DNA from: Periplaneta americana | Lineage: Eukaryota > Arthropoda > Insecta > Blattodea > Blattidae | DNA: 64,000 nt | Assembly: GCF_040183065.1 (NCBI RefSeq) | Contig: NC_091121.1 | Coordinates: 64,202,287-64,266,286 of the forward strand | Direction: 5' to 3' | Shown: piece by piece, positions 51,325 to 63,504 of the stretch | Position numbering within the stretch: the stretch's first letter is position 1 | How the letters are laid out: every line of letters starts with the position of its first letter | The notes under the pieces: generated by a model | Database searches by the model: none | Told to the model about the DNA's origin: nothing | Seen by the model: only the letters and a program-made list of their open reading frames with translations | Made by a program: the position numbers and the translations under genes

Positions 51325-51905
51325 AAAAAGAATTGGAAGTCCACGAAGAAGTTCATTGTGTCGCAGACGACAGCAACCGCCGTATTGATATTATATTATG
51401 CTCTCGTCATGAAACAATACTAACAATACCATCCCATCACACCTCCTCATACTCATCCTCTTTCACAATAGCCCTGCCAAGATTCTGGAATTCGTTACCT
51501 GCTAGCATCAGGGACTGTCGAAATAAAACTCAATTCAAACGCAAACTTACTAGGCACTTGGTCAGTAATTGAGACTCGTTCAGACATGGTTTCTTGTAAA
51601 TAGTTCTCTTAATATATCACAAAATATTTCAATATCCGGTAATTTCATCACTATAGAATTTTGTTATTCTAGGTTTAATTTGTAAGTCAGTAAATACAAA
51701 AATATTCTTTGTTCTTAACTTCTATGATAAAATGTCTAGCTTTCATTAATCAGATAATCTTGTCGTACTTTAATTTTTATTGTAATTATAATTGTAAATT
51801 TAATATTAATTGTAATTTTATTCTTCATATTATAGTTGTAATCCCCTGGTAGAGGGGTAGAGAAGGCCTGACGGCCTTATCTCTACCAGGTTAAATAAAT
51901 AAAAT
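51325..51905 (+). mobile_element. LINE 3' end, chimeric frame with R2-like start
   Basis: One frame starts with ELEVHEEVHCVADDSNRRID, homologous to the R2-like LINE at 12555-13480. It changes after IDII into another family: YSSSFTIALPRFWNSLPASI, then KTQFKRKLTRHL, a typical Jockey/CR1 C-terminus ending at 51572. About 330 bp of 3' UTR follow, with a compound hairpin (51845-51890) and a TAAATAAATAAAATACTAAA tail. The LINE abuts the foldback element to its left. Confidence 0.8.
51845..51890 (+). other. LINE 3' UTR compound stem-loop
   Basis: An outer 10-bp stem (CCTGGTAGAG / CTCTACCAGG) surrounds an inner AAGGCC-TGAC-GGCCTT hairpin. It sits just before the A-rich tail, where a reverse transcriptase may recognise its RNA. 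The role is inferred. Confidence 0.75.
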
Positions 51906-54079
51906 ACTAAATACTAAATTATGCATTAACAGGAGGGGTGGGGGAATAAGCTGAAAATATGCATCCGACCATCGTCTTGGAATCTTCAACACACAAACCA
52001 AAGGATGTTAATGCCGAAGGAAAAAATGCATCTATGAGTCAACCATTCCATATTTCCGTGTTAAATACAATATTAATATTAAAATATTACTGTAGGCCTA
52101 TATTAATCAAATTTCAGTTACAGGCCTCGTCTTTAATGCTAGAGGTACCACAACAAAATTTTTCGTTCGACGGCGAGGAAAATATAATTCTGAGAAATCT
52201 CTAGGCTAGAGATATAGTGACAGGTATAATCAATTTCTATGGCGACATTATGAAATATTTGTATTGTTTAATTATTAAGAAATTAATCTATTTATATTTT
52301 CTGCCAATGTTTTATCTTCTTTCTTTTTAACCTAATTATTAAAAAGCATTGTATGAAATTATTGTTTTAGTATATGATGCTATGGAAATTGCGGTGTTTG
52401 AAGGAAAAAAAATCTTTCTCTCTTTTTATTAGAGCTCTGTAAATAAAACGATTCTACTGTATTACAAAAGGGATTGTGGCGTTATTGAAATATTTGTGTA
52501 TTTTTGTAAGTTGTGTTCTCCGAATTGTTGCGATATTTGATGCCACTGTATCGTGTATCAGAGTTGTGCTATAAACAAGAATGAAAATAGCGCTTCGTAT
52601 TTACGCTCCGGGGATAGAGAGAACTTTATTTATTGAAAGCGGAGAAACAAGAGTCGCCCACGAATAAAACACGGCGATATGGCCGAATAGTGAGCCCGTC
52701 CAATATGCACACGAGCCTTAAATTCGCTGACCTCCTCTCACGAGTTGAAAATGCGTGACTGTGTTTTTAGATTATTGAGTTTAACGCAGCCATTACATTA
52801 TCAAAGGACATGAAACATATTTGCCTAAGGACATTCGAAAAATGCACCCAATCACGCTACTTTTACATTGTTTCTTTAATGATTATGTTTCTGGTCGGAG
52901 TACACTTAAATGACAGACAATTCTTTTGCGATTACTGATTTTGATTATTCTGGGTTTACATACAAAGTTTTTCCTTCCCATTTTTACAGAATCAGGACTG
53001 ATAACTTGGCTTCACAGATGTGGTTGAAAACTTTGTGACAGATAGAGGTGAGTTCGAATTGTTCTAGGAATTTCGGAGCGGAAACATGCGTCAAATGCTC
53101 GTCTAATATTCAGGCATTGGCACCAGCACATCACAGACGGAAATAAATATCTGTCAAGCGGACGTCTTTAAACATGCAACAAAAACTGCAAGTTATCCGT
53201 TGAATTGAGAATGGCGAAAACTTTAAGCGTATCACAGCGTAATTATAATATTAATGTTCCCACGCGATTTATAATGTCGCTGCCTGCTGGGCTAAAATTT
53301 CCACTGAAAGTCTAAACAAAGCTGGAGTAATTATTTGCATTTGAAGTCGAAAGGGTGATTTCTGAATAAAGAAACCTTATGTAGAATCCATCAGCCGTTA
53401 ACGATATAGGCGCGAATCTTATCAGAGGTGTTCGTAAAATGCTATTTACTTTTATTTAAGAACAGAATAAAACAATAAGCTTGTTAAGAAGTCTTTTAGT
53501 CCTAAAAATTACAGCTCTTAAAAGAAAAAAAAGATGTAATTTGTGTTTAGTATTAAAGCAAATGTTACATTATATAACACAGAATACTAATTTGTGGTAC
53601 TATCGTGATTAGGGGTTTTTTTTTTCCTAAGCTCCTGCGATCTTAGTGAACCAAAAGAGATGGCCTCTTTCTGGGAAAGATTTTATACAGAATTGGAGTT
53701 GTACTGTACTGTATTTACATATCATTCTTTCCAGTCATCCAACCTGCATTGAGGGGAAATTATTACTAGGCCTATTGGAGGTGAATACAATGGAGCGCAA
53801 TTCGGATGTTTATAAAAAAAAACTTTTTACACGATTAATTAAACAAGCACAACTCGGATAACCGTGGGACCTGCCACGGTTACAGCTGAGACAGGATAGC
53901 CCGCCTGTCAGCATCAGATTCATGAATGCAACGTAGGCTACAGTCAGATTTGGACAGTCATCGCGTATATAAGTGGATCACGTAAGTGTAGTTCCTAAAA
54001 GTCTAATTTGGCCGTCTCTTCAGTGTTGCCAACTAATACCAGATATCACCAAAGAGGGAAAAATCACAATGCTACGTAC

Positions 54080-54080
54080 T

Positions 54081-54156
<76 letters not shown>

Positions 54157-54161
54157 TATTA
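54080..54161. repeat. (AAT)n microsatellite
   Basis: About 26 AAT units with an AGT interruption. The poly-Ile and poly-Asn frames here are artefacts. Confidence 0.95.
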
Positions 54162-55335
54162 CAGCAATTAACAATAACTACATGCGTTACTTATTTAGGC
54201 CTATCACATCTCATCTTTATGTTGCGAGGTATTTTCTACATGATTCAATAATTTATGAAATAGTATATTTTCCTTCTGGAATTCTTGCATATTATGTTGG
54301 TAATTAGGTTTAGTGTGATTTAATATTAAAATTTATTTTGCCTGGCAACATAAAATTCATTGCTTTAACTAAACAGTTTATGATTCACGAGACCTAACCT
54401 AAAAATATAGTTTGATCACGTGAAATGATTAGTACGAATTCCGAAAACAGAACACCACTTTAAAATGTATGGCTTACTTAAAATACTTTCAAGCACTTTT
54501 TTTCTTGGAGAAGTCACTACCATGCCATTTTCTCTCTTGGACATTTTAATAAAAATCTAAACACGAAAGAATTTAATTAAAATGTCAATATATTTACATG
54601 CATATTTCATACGAAGTAGGTCTATAAGTTATTTCTTATTTAATTAAACTTACCTGAATATGGAGTTGAATTGGAATCACAACTCATCAAAACTGAATTG
54701 TGTATTGATATTAATATTAATACCGGTATTACTAATTAATTATTAATTCACAAGCCTAGGTACTTGCATTTTCATCAGTTTACTTTACTGCAAACCGAAG
54801 TTATTGCTACCAACATAACGATTAGAAAAATACTGCTAGTTGTAATATTTGTCAGTACCCGAAATTCGAAACGAAGTTGGTAAAAGAAAATTCAACCTGA
54901 GAGCTAGAAAATCACTGTAATCAACTAGAATATGTAGTAATAGGAAAAAAATGGTTAGGTTTCATCCTTACGGTATTAAGTAAGCTGACCCGGACTATAC
55001 AGGGCGCGCAATGGGCGAAAGTAGGTCTTAAGTACAAGGCCCTCGAAAAGCCAAACCACAGTTAGGTAGGGTACTACAATATAAGGAAGGAACATCCGTT
55101 ACTCTGTTAATTTAAATGGAACATGTCCATAAAATAAAGGGATAATTGTGATTTTTTAATAACGTGGAAGGGTGAAAAGAAACATAATTGATCAACTTTA
55201 CGGTTTTAGATCTCAGAATCTTTCCATTACCAACCCAACGATTAGGTTCTGAGCTATCAGAGCTAACTGCAGTAAGTGGGGAAAATGTAGTTTATTATAA
55301 GAGAGTCGGACCACAAATTTCGACGTCATTAATTC

Positions 55336-55417
55336 TGGAACCTTTGATCATTGTAGGCCTATACTTTGGCTTCGCTTGGAACCTTTGATCATTGTAGGCC
55401 TATACTTTGGCTTCGCT
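55336..55417. repeat. Perfect 41-bp tandem duplication
   Basis: The unit starting TGGAACCTTTGATCATTGTA and ending CTTTGGCTTCGCT occurs twice without a mismatch (55336-55376, 55377-55417). It contains TAGGCCTA. Confidence 0.97.
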
Positions 55418-55611
55418 ATTGATAATTTATATTATATTAACTTCCACCCGAAACAGAATAATCAAATTCAGTGATCCAAGAACTTCATCCTCTCCACCTT
55501 CGACCGTATTCAACTCACAACAAATTCTGTGGCGGATAAAACATCGTATAGATCAAAAGCAGATTTTCTTAGAATACTTCAGTTAAATCTGCTTTCTCTC
55601 GTTTCAGTTTG

Positions 55612-55856
55612 TCTTTTATTTATTTTATTTGGTTATTTAACGACGCTGTATCAACTACGAGGTTATTTAGCGTCGATAGAATTGATGATATGAGGCCGAG
55701 GATTCGCCATAGATTACCTGAAATTTGCCTTATAGTTGGGAAAACCTCAGAAAAACACAATCAGGTAATCAGCCCAAGCGGGAATCGAACCCGCGCCCGA
55801 GCACAAATCCGGATCGGCAGGCAAGCGCCTTAGCTGCCTAAGCTACGTTGGTGGCT
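55612..55856 (-). repeat. tRNA-derived SINE with shared tail, complete-looking
   Basis: The minus-strand head at 55775-55855 (CGTAGCTTAGGCAGCTAAGG, B-box GGTTCGATTCCCGC) leads to a body and the shared 3' tail. That tail is GACGCTAAATAACC...GATACAGCGTCGTTAAATAA, then (AAATA)n, at 55614-55675. Confidence 0.87.
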
Positions 55857-56719
55857 TTCTTTTTTATCTTACGATGCAGCTTAATAGCCTCTATAGTTTA
55901 AAAGGAACGTTATTGGAGTAGCGTATTGCAAGTCTTTATATAACTTTTAGTCTGTCTTTTGACATGTTTCATTATAGTAATGGATCATAATGTATTCGAG
56001 TAGGAGTTGCTTCACGTTACGTTTTTTTATATTCTATTTGTCATGAAAAAAAGTAGGTTCTAATTATAGTCTACGGCATTGTAAAAGATCGAGAAATAAC
56101 GACATTTTTGCCGAAGAAAAAAATTAATTCAATTTTGTTACAATAATAGCCGCTCTGTTCCTCCCTACTTAGCAGTTACTAGAATCCCTGTATGTAGGTT
56201 CTAAAGTACACCCATTGAAGTCATTGAAGCCTTTACGATGTAATAATCCTGTGAAAGGATGAATTCGGAAGTAAACTTAATTTTTTATTCGTATCATTAC
56301 TGCAGTACTGACGGTCTGTGTGGCTAATAATTTACAGCGTTCAGTCCTTTGTACTATCCAAAACTATTGACCAATTATGCTGTGGTATATGAGGAATGTA
56401 ATGATCTGTGTGTTTCCCAGTGTAAGTACTTCAAATAAAGTGGTTTTACGCGATCCTAATGACTCAAAGTTCAACTACGCGATCTCTATACTCGAGAGAC
56501 TTTCTTCCGGCTTGTGTAATCTCGTAGGCTACGAGATTAACTAAGTGGAAACATGTGAAGATCGATGGGAATTATGTCAATAATCTAAAAAGTTGGAGTG
56601 GAATTCAACCAGGGTTTCGGGACTTCTTTCCATGTGTAACGTTTGTAAGTTTAAGATAAATAAATTTTTGATTTAGAAAGCTGTTTTGCCTTTTGCGTTT
56701 TATTACATTCCCGCTTATA

Positions 56720-57844
56720 CAGGGACATCATTTTATTTTTACTAACATTTCTAATATTTACTTGGCTGTACCTTTGGATTAACGGTTGAGAACCGAAAAT
56801 ACCGTTTGATACCCCCCTTCCACGACTGGAGTTAGATGATACTGGCGTAAAATACAAACAAATCACTTTACTAGGTGTAGGAGGGAAGAAAAGTAGTTTA
56901 TCCATATACGTAAACTAGAAAATAATGCGATTTTGAGTTTCATACTTTTCATTAGGTTTTTATTTAATCAAAATACAGTACTGTATTAACAATAAGTGTT
57001 TTTACTCACCAACTGAGCTATCCATTCGGACGTATTCATTATGCAGTGTACATTTTACTGTCTAAAGCACATTAGTTAAATTGAAAAATAATCATAATAT
57101 GGATATTTAAACACGTTTTTTAAACGGTAGCTGTTCATTTCGATACAGGCTTCAGTTATTTTGTGCATATTATCGCACTATAGACTATTGTGCCTAATTC
57201 CAATTAACAGTTTCGTCCTTCGTACTAGTAACTCATGTTGAAATAATTCTCTATCTACTCTATAAAAGAGTACCTTACGTACTGTAAATTCAATCTTCAT
57301 TTCTGCCCGATCCGAAAAGATAAAGTTACTCAGACATGCTATCTACTGTCCGTCCAAGTGGTTTTGTCGCAGGGTCGTAGAAAGGAGGGAAATCACGTGA
57401 CAGTTAATTAACGAGGCCGTTTTATTTAAGTTATTTTAAACAGTTTTATAATATTACGTAGACGTCCAATTCCTAACAGAAATTAATGTTTTCAAAAAGA
57501 GCTAAGACAGCCCAGCCACTAGCCTTTACAGAGGGGCGAGCAGAAGCGGGTGGGGGAAACTGGGTTGCGACATAGGCAAATGGACGACAGTACCTGTGCG
57601 AGAATATGATTCAATATTGAAAGCTCTTTCGTCACTGGAAAACGCGAACATATTTCTGCAACGTACTATACTCACTAACTCAGTACTGTTTGTGTTTACT
57701 ATGATCGTAAGGTGACTATGACTGTATACGCTTCGTTCTGTGTGAAGAACGGTTGGAAGTTTACTAGTAGAGGGGGTGGGAGTGAAGTACATTAAAAAAC
57801 TCAGGTACAATAAAAAGTGAAGTAAAAATAAAGTGATGTCCCTG
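56720..57844. mobile_element. Non-autonomous TIR DNA transposon with TA target site
   Basis: Ends CAGGGACATCATTTTATTTT and, reversed, CAGGGACATCACTTTATTTT are about 25-30 bp TIRs flanked by TA (56718-56719, 57845-57846). No transposase is recognised in the 1.1-kb interior. The superfamily is uncertain. Confidence 0.78.
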
Positions 57845-58254
57845 TACATTATGCTGCATTACTTTGACAAACATTTTAACAGTGTTACACAGTATACTGT
57901 GATGCAACACACTCTCACTTGATATAGGTAGCGCGCAAATAGTTTATTAGTATTAATTCGCTGTAACTTGGAAATATATTCAATTACATAAAATCCAGTT
58001 GCAGATTCTGAAAGCTCGTGATTATCTACCGGTACATATTTCGTGTGCAATATGTCCGGACCTATCTTGTATATTTGGTAGAGGCAGACATCTAAAGGTG
58101 TTTGTGTGAGTAAATGTTACATACCATTTTGTTAAACTTGTAATAATATAGTTACAACAATTTACATGTGGATTTTACTACCCAAATTGTTATCGTTACA
58201 GAATTATTAAGCATTAAATGTATTGCAATTACGTTCAGCGTGTCGCGCCCCCTT

Positions 58255-58556
58255 TAATCTTGGGACTCATGATTGTTAGATTTTTTTCTTGTTTTGATGA
58301 AAATACTACTTGTCATAATTCATTCGTAGTTTTCTGCCCGAGGGCAGGTCTTTCATTTCAATCCCAGCATTCTCCAGTCTTATTTATTTTCTGCCCACCT
58401 TTTAGTCTCTGAATATTGAACCTTTATTTTTTCAGTGGAAATCAGATTGGGCATCTTCTATCATGTTGATGAACAAGCACCAATATCTCGGAAGATATTA
58501 ATTTTAGGAGCCATGTTTAATAGACTTTTTTTTTTCTTGTTTTGATGAATACTACC
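58255..58556. repeat. Direct repeat pair of about 55 bp
   Basis: 58255-58310 and 58500-58556 share TTTTTTTCTTGTTTTGATGA, then AATACTACY, with similar sequence before it (CATGATTGTTAGA / CATGTTTAATAGA). No coding is seen. Confidence 0.6.
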
Positions 58557-58866
58557 ATCTCTCAAAATATTGAACGTTTTTTTAAACACGCTGTATATTC
58601 CGAAAATGTTGCTATGATTGAAATTGTTTTTATCTTAACAGTTTACATTTGTTACATTTTAATATTAGTTTTTTTTCACCATATTTTACAATTAAAGACG
58701 TAATATACGTAATTTCAGTTATATCAGTGAAAGTCATAGCCTATCTTATTAATAGAAGTGCTATAAAAAGAAGTTGCAGAATAATCAGTCTTTTATAACG
58801 TTCACATAATTTTGTCGTTTTGCTTTATTAAATGTCTAAACTCTAATGGACTCCATAAGTTCGGCA

Positions 58867-59132
58867 CTAATTGAAGCGTAGGCTGGAACAACGTTGTAAG
58901 TTACAAAATTTTCATTCGGCGTGTTTCCGTGTAATAATGTTGTAGCCTATGTCATATTACCTTGTTATACTCCGTGGCTTGCAACTGTCCATCAATGCAG
59001 TCCGTGAAATTTGTCCACTCAAAAGTTTGCTACACTATAACAACAACGTTGTACGTGTACACATTTTCGCAGCTCCTGTAAATTTTACCAAATGTAACTT
59101 ATAACGTTGTTCCAGCCGACGCTTCAGTTAAT
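58867..59132. mobile_element. MITE with 37-bp TIRs
   Basis: Left TTGAAGCGTAGGCTGGAACA; right, reversed, CTGAAGCGTCGGCTGGAACA; both continue ACGTTRTAAGTTACA. The flanks are TAA/TTA. The 190-bp interior has no coding. Confidence 0.8.
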
Positions 59133-59851
59133 TTATATGTGAAAAAAAAAATAGCATTTGAAAGTTAAATTGACACAGTTCAGCTCCATTTATATTTCGG
59201 TGAACAAAGTTCAACTTTTAAGGACCACTTTTCAGGTGGTATGAACATAATGAACAACGTAATTAGATGGCATGGAAATATTCGTAATAAGGTTGCACTG
59301 CAGATGCAGTTCAAATAATGAGAAACTAAACACGAAGGCTGAACGTGTTTGCAGTAGCTATAGCCGGAGCAAGATTACTGAAGCAAAAATCTTATCTCCT
59401 CTAAGGGGCTGGCCAGTCGCCTGGATACGACGGCTTAAAAGCGACTGTAGCATGAAGAATATGCTGTGGACGGTTAATGAGGGAGAACTGACCTAGATGT
59501 AAGATCGTTCGTTGGAGAGTTTTCCGGCTGCAAAAAACAACGGCAATTTTATAATTAACTCTATTGGGTTCGATAACCACGTCGGAGCCCTGGGTTCATT
59601 GAAAAGGAGGGGGAGAGAACCGAATTGATATTTAAATATTGGATGTTACCCAATGGCTGTTCGTGGAGTTGGTCACGGGATGGCTCGATTTTGAAAAATC
59701 AGAATGTGAAAAATGCTGGGATTTTAGAATGGCAACATATACATTTGAATTAACGTTTCGTATCCTTTGCAACTGGAATCTACTTGACTCCGCCCGAGAA
59801 TGTGTCTGGAATGTCTTTTGTGAGGAGTGATGACATCCCTTGTCGTGGGGA

Positions 59852-59934
59852 TATCGTTGGCAAAAGTGCAAAACCTCGAAAGTACTTAGAACATTCTCAG
59901 GACGTAACGAGCTTTCGCACTTTTGCCAACGTTA
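59852..59934. repeat. Short inverted-repeat hairpin element
   Basis: CGTTGGCAAAAGTGC (59855-59869) and its reverse complement (59917-59931) form a 15-bp perfect stem that extends imperfectly inward. Confidence 0.75.
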
Positions 59935-60845
59935 TAAAGGATGTTTTATAATTCCTATTACAAACTTCTAAGGGTTGTAGAGGAGACTAATCAGATAAAG
60001 TTTTGATTGGAAACCCATGTCCGGAAATGTATCGTTTCGATGCCAAATAAGTTTGAAGATCGATTCGATTAAAATATCCCTCTTCACGCTACGCAAACAA
60101 AATGGACTGAGGGCGACTTCTGCAGTCCCCTAATATCGTGTGTCTTCTGTGTACAATCAGTTCTACGGAATCGGCTTTCACATCAGTTGTGATTCAGTCA
60201 TTGAGCAGTACAGGCCGAGACAGCAGTCCCCTGATATCGTCTGTATATACGAATCTGTAATAGGTTAGGTTAGCTTAGTTTATATATGCATGCAAGGTAA
60301 AGCTTGAATGTACACTAGCGTGAAACTTTCGTAATGTCGCCAAAGTTATGTTGGTATTACCAAGGAGACAGCTGAAGGTGTAGAAGGGGAGTACGAGGAA
60401 CAAATTCAGCGCTAGTTTAGCCCAAACAAGAATGAATATTCAGACGGTTTAAGTTTCAACCAATAAAGATCGGTCGGCAGACCACTAACTTTCAAGGGAA
60501 TAACTGCCTGAAAATCTACATAACAGTATTTATTTTAGTTACTGAAAAGTCATCAAATTGAAATATAATATTGTATAATTTATATTTTTGTAGTTCAAGA
60601 AGTCTTACGTCACCGGGGAAGGGGGGACAGCCTGGGATCCGGGTGAGGAATTTCCCCCCCCCCACCGAACCATCCCCTGAATTAATCACTGGTTTCACTG
60701 TATTTTATACCACTCCTTTCTATATTTGGAATTATCCCTTTCATTTAATTATGTACGGAGAACGGCTATAAGGGCTCGTCATCATCACTATCACCACCGC
60801 TTCTAAATCTTACTTCCATGGCATCATCATAATATTATAATCTTG

Positions 60846-61565
60846 AATAATTTCGAGGGAAAAATTGTTCCGGGGCCGGCATCGAACCCGGGATCTTTGG
60901 TTAAACGTACCAACGCTCTACCAACTGAGCTACCCGGGAACTCTACCAGACACCGATCCAATTTTTCCTTCTATATCCACAAACCTTAAAGTAGGCTGGC
61001 AACCGTCAAGCAAGCAACATTGAGTTATACCTGAAAGCTTGATTTGCATAATACACGTCACTGTTCGTTAACAGAAAACCACAATTAAGTCACACAGAGT
61101 TGGTGTGCACTCAATGTTGGTTGGTTGACGGTTGTCAGCTCACTTTGAGGTCTGTGGATATAGAGGGAAAAATTGGATCGGTGTCTGGTAGAGTTCCCGG
61201 GTAGCTCAGTTGGTTGAGCGTTGGTACGTGTAACCAAAGGTCCCGGTCCAGGAACAATTTTTCCCTCGAAATTATTCAAATCAACCTGAAAGCTTGATTT
61301 GCGTAATACACGTCACTGTTCGTTAACAGAAAACCACAATTTAAGTCACACAGAGTTAGTGTGCACTCAGTGTTGGTTGTTTGACTGTTGTCAGCCCAGT
61401 TTTTGGTCTATATAGAGGGAAAAATTGGATCGGTGTCTGGTAGAGTTCCCGGTTAGCTTAGTTGGTAGAGCGTTGGTACGTTTAACCAAAGGTCCCAGGT
61501 TCGATGCCCGGCCCCGGAACAATTTTTCCCTCGAAATTATTCAAATCATCTTTACAGGGAGTTAT
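60846..61565. repeat. Cluster of tRNA-like elements: one inverted and two tandem copies
   Basis: The copy at about 60846-61026 is in reverse. Copies at about 61034-61284 and 61285-61565 are tandem forward units starting CCTGAAAGCTTGATTTG and ending TTTTTCCCTCGAAATTATTC. Each has a tRNA-like core, best in the third copy (GGTTAGCTTAGTTGGTAGAG, then GTTCGATGCCC, 61449-61510). The core could fold with a TTGGT...ACCAA anticodon-arm-like stem. A truncated third start lies at 61567. An intact acceptor stem is not evident, so I do not call tRNA genes. Confidence 0.85.
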
Positions 61566-61597
61566 ACCTGAAAGCTTGATTTGTATTATAATCTTTA

Positions 61598-61626
61598 TCG
61601 TCGTCGTCGTCGTCGTCTTTGTCGTC
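61598..61626. repeat. (TCG)n microsatellite
   Basis: TCGTCGTCGTCGTCGTCGTC, then TTTGTCGTC. Confidence 0.95.
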
Positions 61627-62844
61627 ATTCATTATGAGAAAACTGAGACAAGAACAGTACCTAAGTTTGTAGGCTGCAGTGCAGATTGTGTTACATGCCT
61701 TATAGCTACATCCCTGTATCTTGTTTCCCACCTGGGAAAGGGAGAGTAACTGCATTGCCGAGTTGTAATCTTGGCTCTCCCCGCCCTCTTCAATACAAAT
61801 AATGCATGCCCACCGCAGGGGTGCCGTAAGAACTGGTTCGCATGAGTTACGACGGGATTACACGTGTTGATCATAGTTTACTTGACATTGGCGTGCTCGA
61901 GTAACAATGACAAACATGTTGAGTCTGTTTACGCTCTTGACTATCTCTAACGAAAATTCTATACCTTAATTCGCGAGCTTAATTATAGCCACTTACGTCG
62001 ATAACAAACCTTACTTCGTTGTTACCAGAATAAGATTGATTTGCTCGACTTGTGTAGTCATTTACTTGATTGCTATGAAATCAATGCCGATTACTGTGTA
62101 TAATTTATACTCCAGTGTGCCTCTTTGTGGCATTTAACGCATGAAACCAACGGGTTGATGCGTGGCGTTGGTTGTACGATTTCTCAAGCAGGATATTGAA
62201 TGCTGCTTATTGATTTGTGTTCTTGAACTACCATAGCTTTAATTGTAATTCTCCGTACAGTTTATTCAGTCAACCTTTAACCGAACGACTAGAAAATGTT
62301 TTGCACGTCAGAGATACTAGTTCAAGTCACGGTGAGTTAAAATTGAACGGAAGGGTAATAAAGATGGTAGATTTCACAGAATATTGCAATTTTTCCTTTC
62401 ACTGTCATGCATACAGTGCAGTAAAAATGACAGATATTGTGTCTATGTACCGGTACATATCTCGTTATTATGGTCTGAAAGTTATTAAGGATGGAATTTT
62501 TATGTTCTAAAATTGCCAAATATTCATCTAAATATTCTCATAAAATTACCCGAATATTATCTTAAAAATAAAGATATTCTCTTAATGATTAAATTGATTA
62601 ATGCAGGATGCGAAATAACACCATATACTAGTGTTCATAATTCACTTCTCTTCCAAGTATTTGTAAACATTTACTTGAAATAACATTGTGATACAATTAT
62701 CTCCTCATTCTCCTCGTAGAGTTAACATGAATTTAAAGGCTGGTAATGTCCTCTCCATATCACATGATGTTACTGGACATATTTTGTGAAATGGGATGTA
62801 CTGTACTTTGCTGCTAAGGTGACCAGATTCACATTGATGAAAAA

Positions 62845-62985
62845 GAGGGACTGCCTCCGTAGTCTGTTGGTCAGCATGCTGGCTTGCAGATCCGGAGGTC
62901 CCGGGTTCGATTCCCGGGCTCGGCTCCCGGCGAATTTTTCTTGGAGAATAAAAATTGCCTGGGTGTTTAGAGTCTGGAAATTTGT
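62845..62985 (+). repeat. tRNA-derived SINE, truncated
   Basis: The head (GTAGTCTGTTGGTCAGCATG A-box region, B-box GGTTCGATTCCCGG at 62904-62917) is followed by a short body (GGCGAATTTTTCTTGGAG). The rest is missing. Confidence 0.8.
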
Positions 62986-63504
62986 ATAATATTAATATTA
63001 ATTAGCCAATTATCAAAATACAAAATACATCAGGACTGTTGACAAGTAACTCAATCTGTTAGCACAACCATAAAACATCTAATAGATACTATAGAGTTAC
63101 CAACAACGAAAAAAAAAAAAAGATAAAAAAGAGGACATTGTTCGAAAAAAAGAAAATATGCACTTTGATTTAGGCTTAGGCCTATATTATACTTCAAATT
63201 ACGTCAACAGATTTAGGCTTATGTCAGACTTAAAAGTATGTTAACAACTATTTCATTACAAAATAATTATGATAAAACTTAATACTAACGATTTTACAGT
63301 TAGCTACATATGAAAGTCAAGGGAACTATAATTATTAAAGAAGACAGAAAATATATATTTATATTTAGGCTTAGGCCTATATTATATTTAAAATTATGTC
63401 AATATCTATTTTATTGTAGCATACTTATGATAAAACTAATTAATATAAAACGATTTTGCAGTTGGCTACATATGAAAGCCAAGAGAACTATAATTATTGT
63501 TAAG

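Noticed and set aside
61449-61515. tRNA gene (Asn-like anticodon arm)
   Set aside because: It has A- and B-box-like parts, but position 33 of the loop is C rather than T, the acceptor stem is not convincingly paired, and the sequence recurs as part of a repeat unit.
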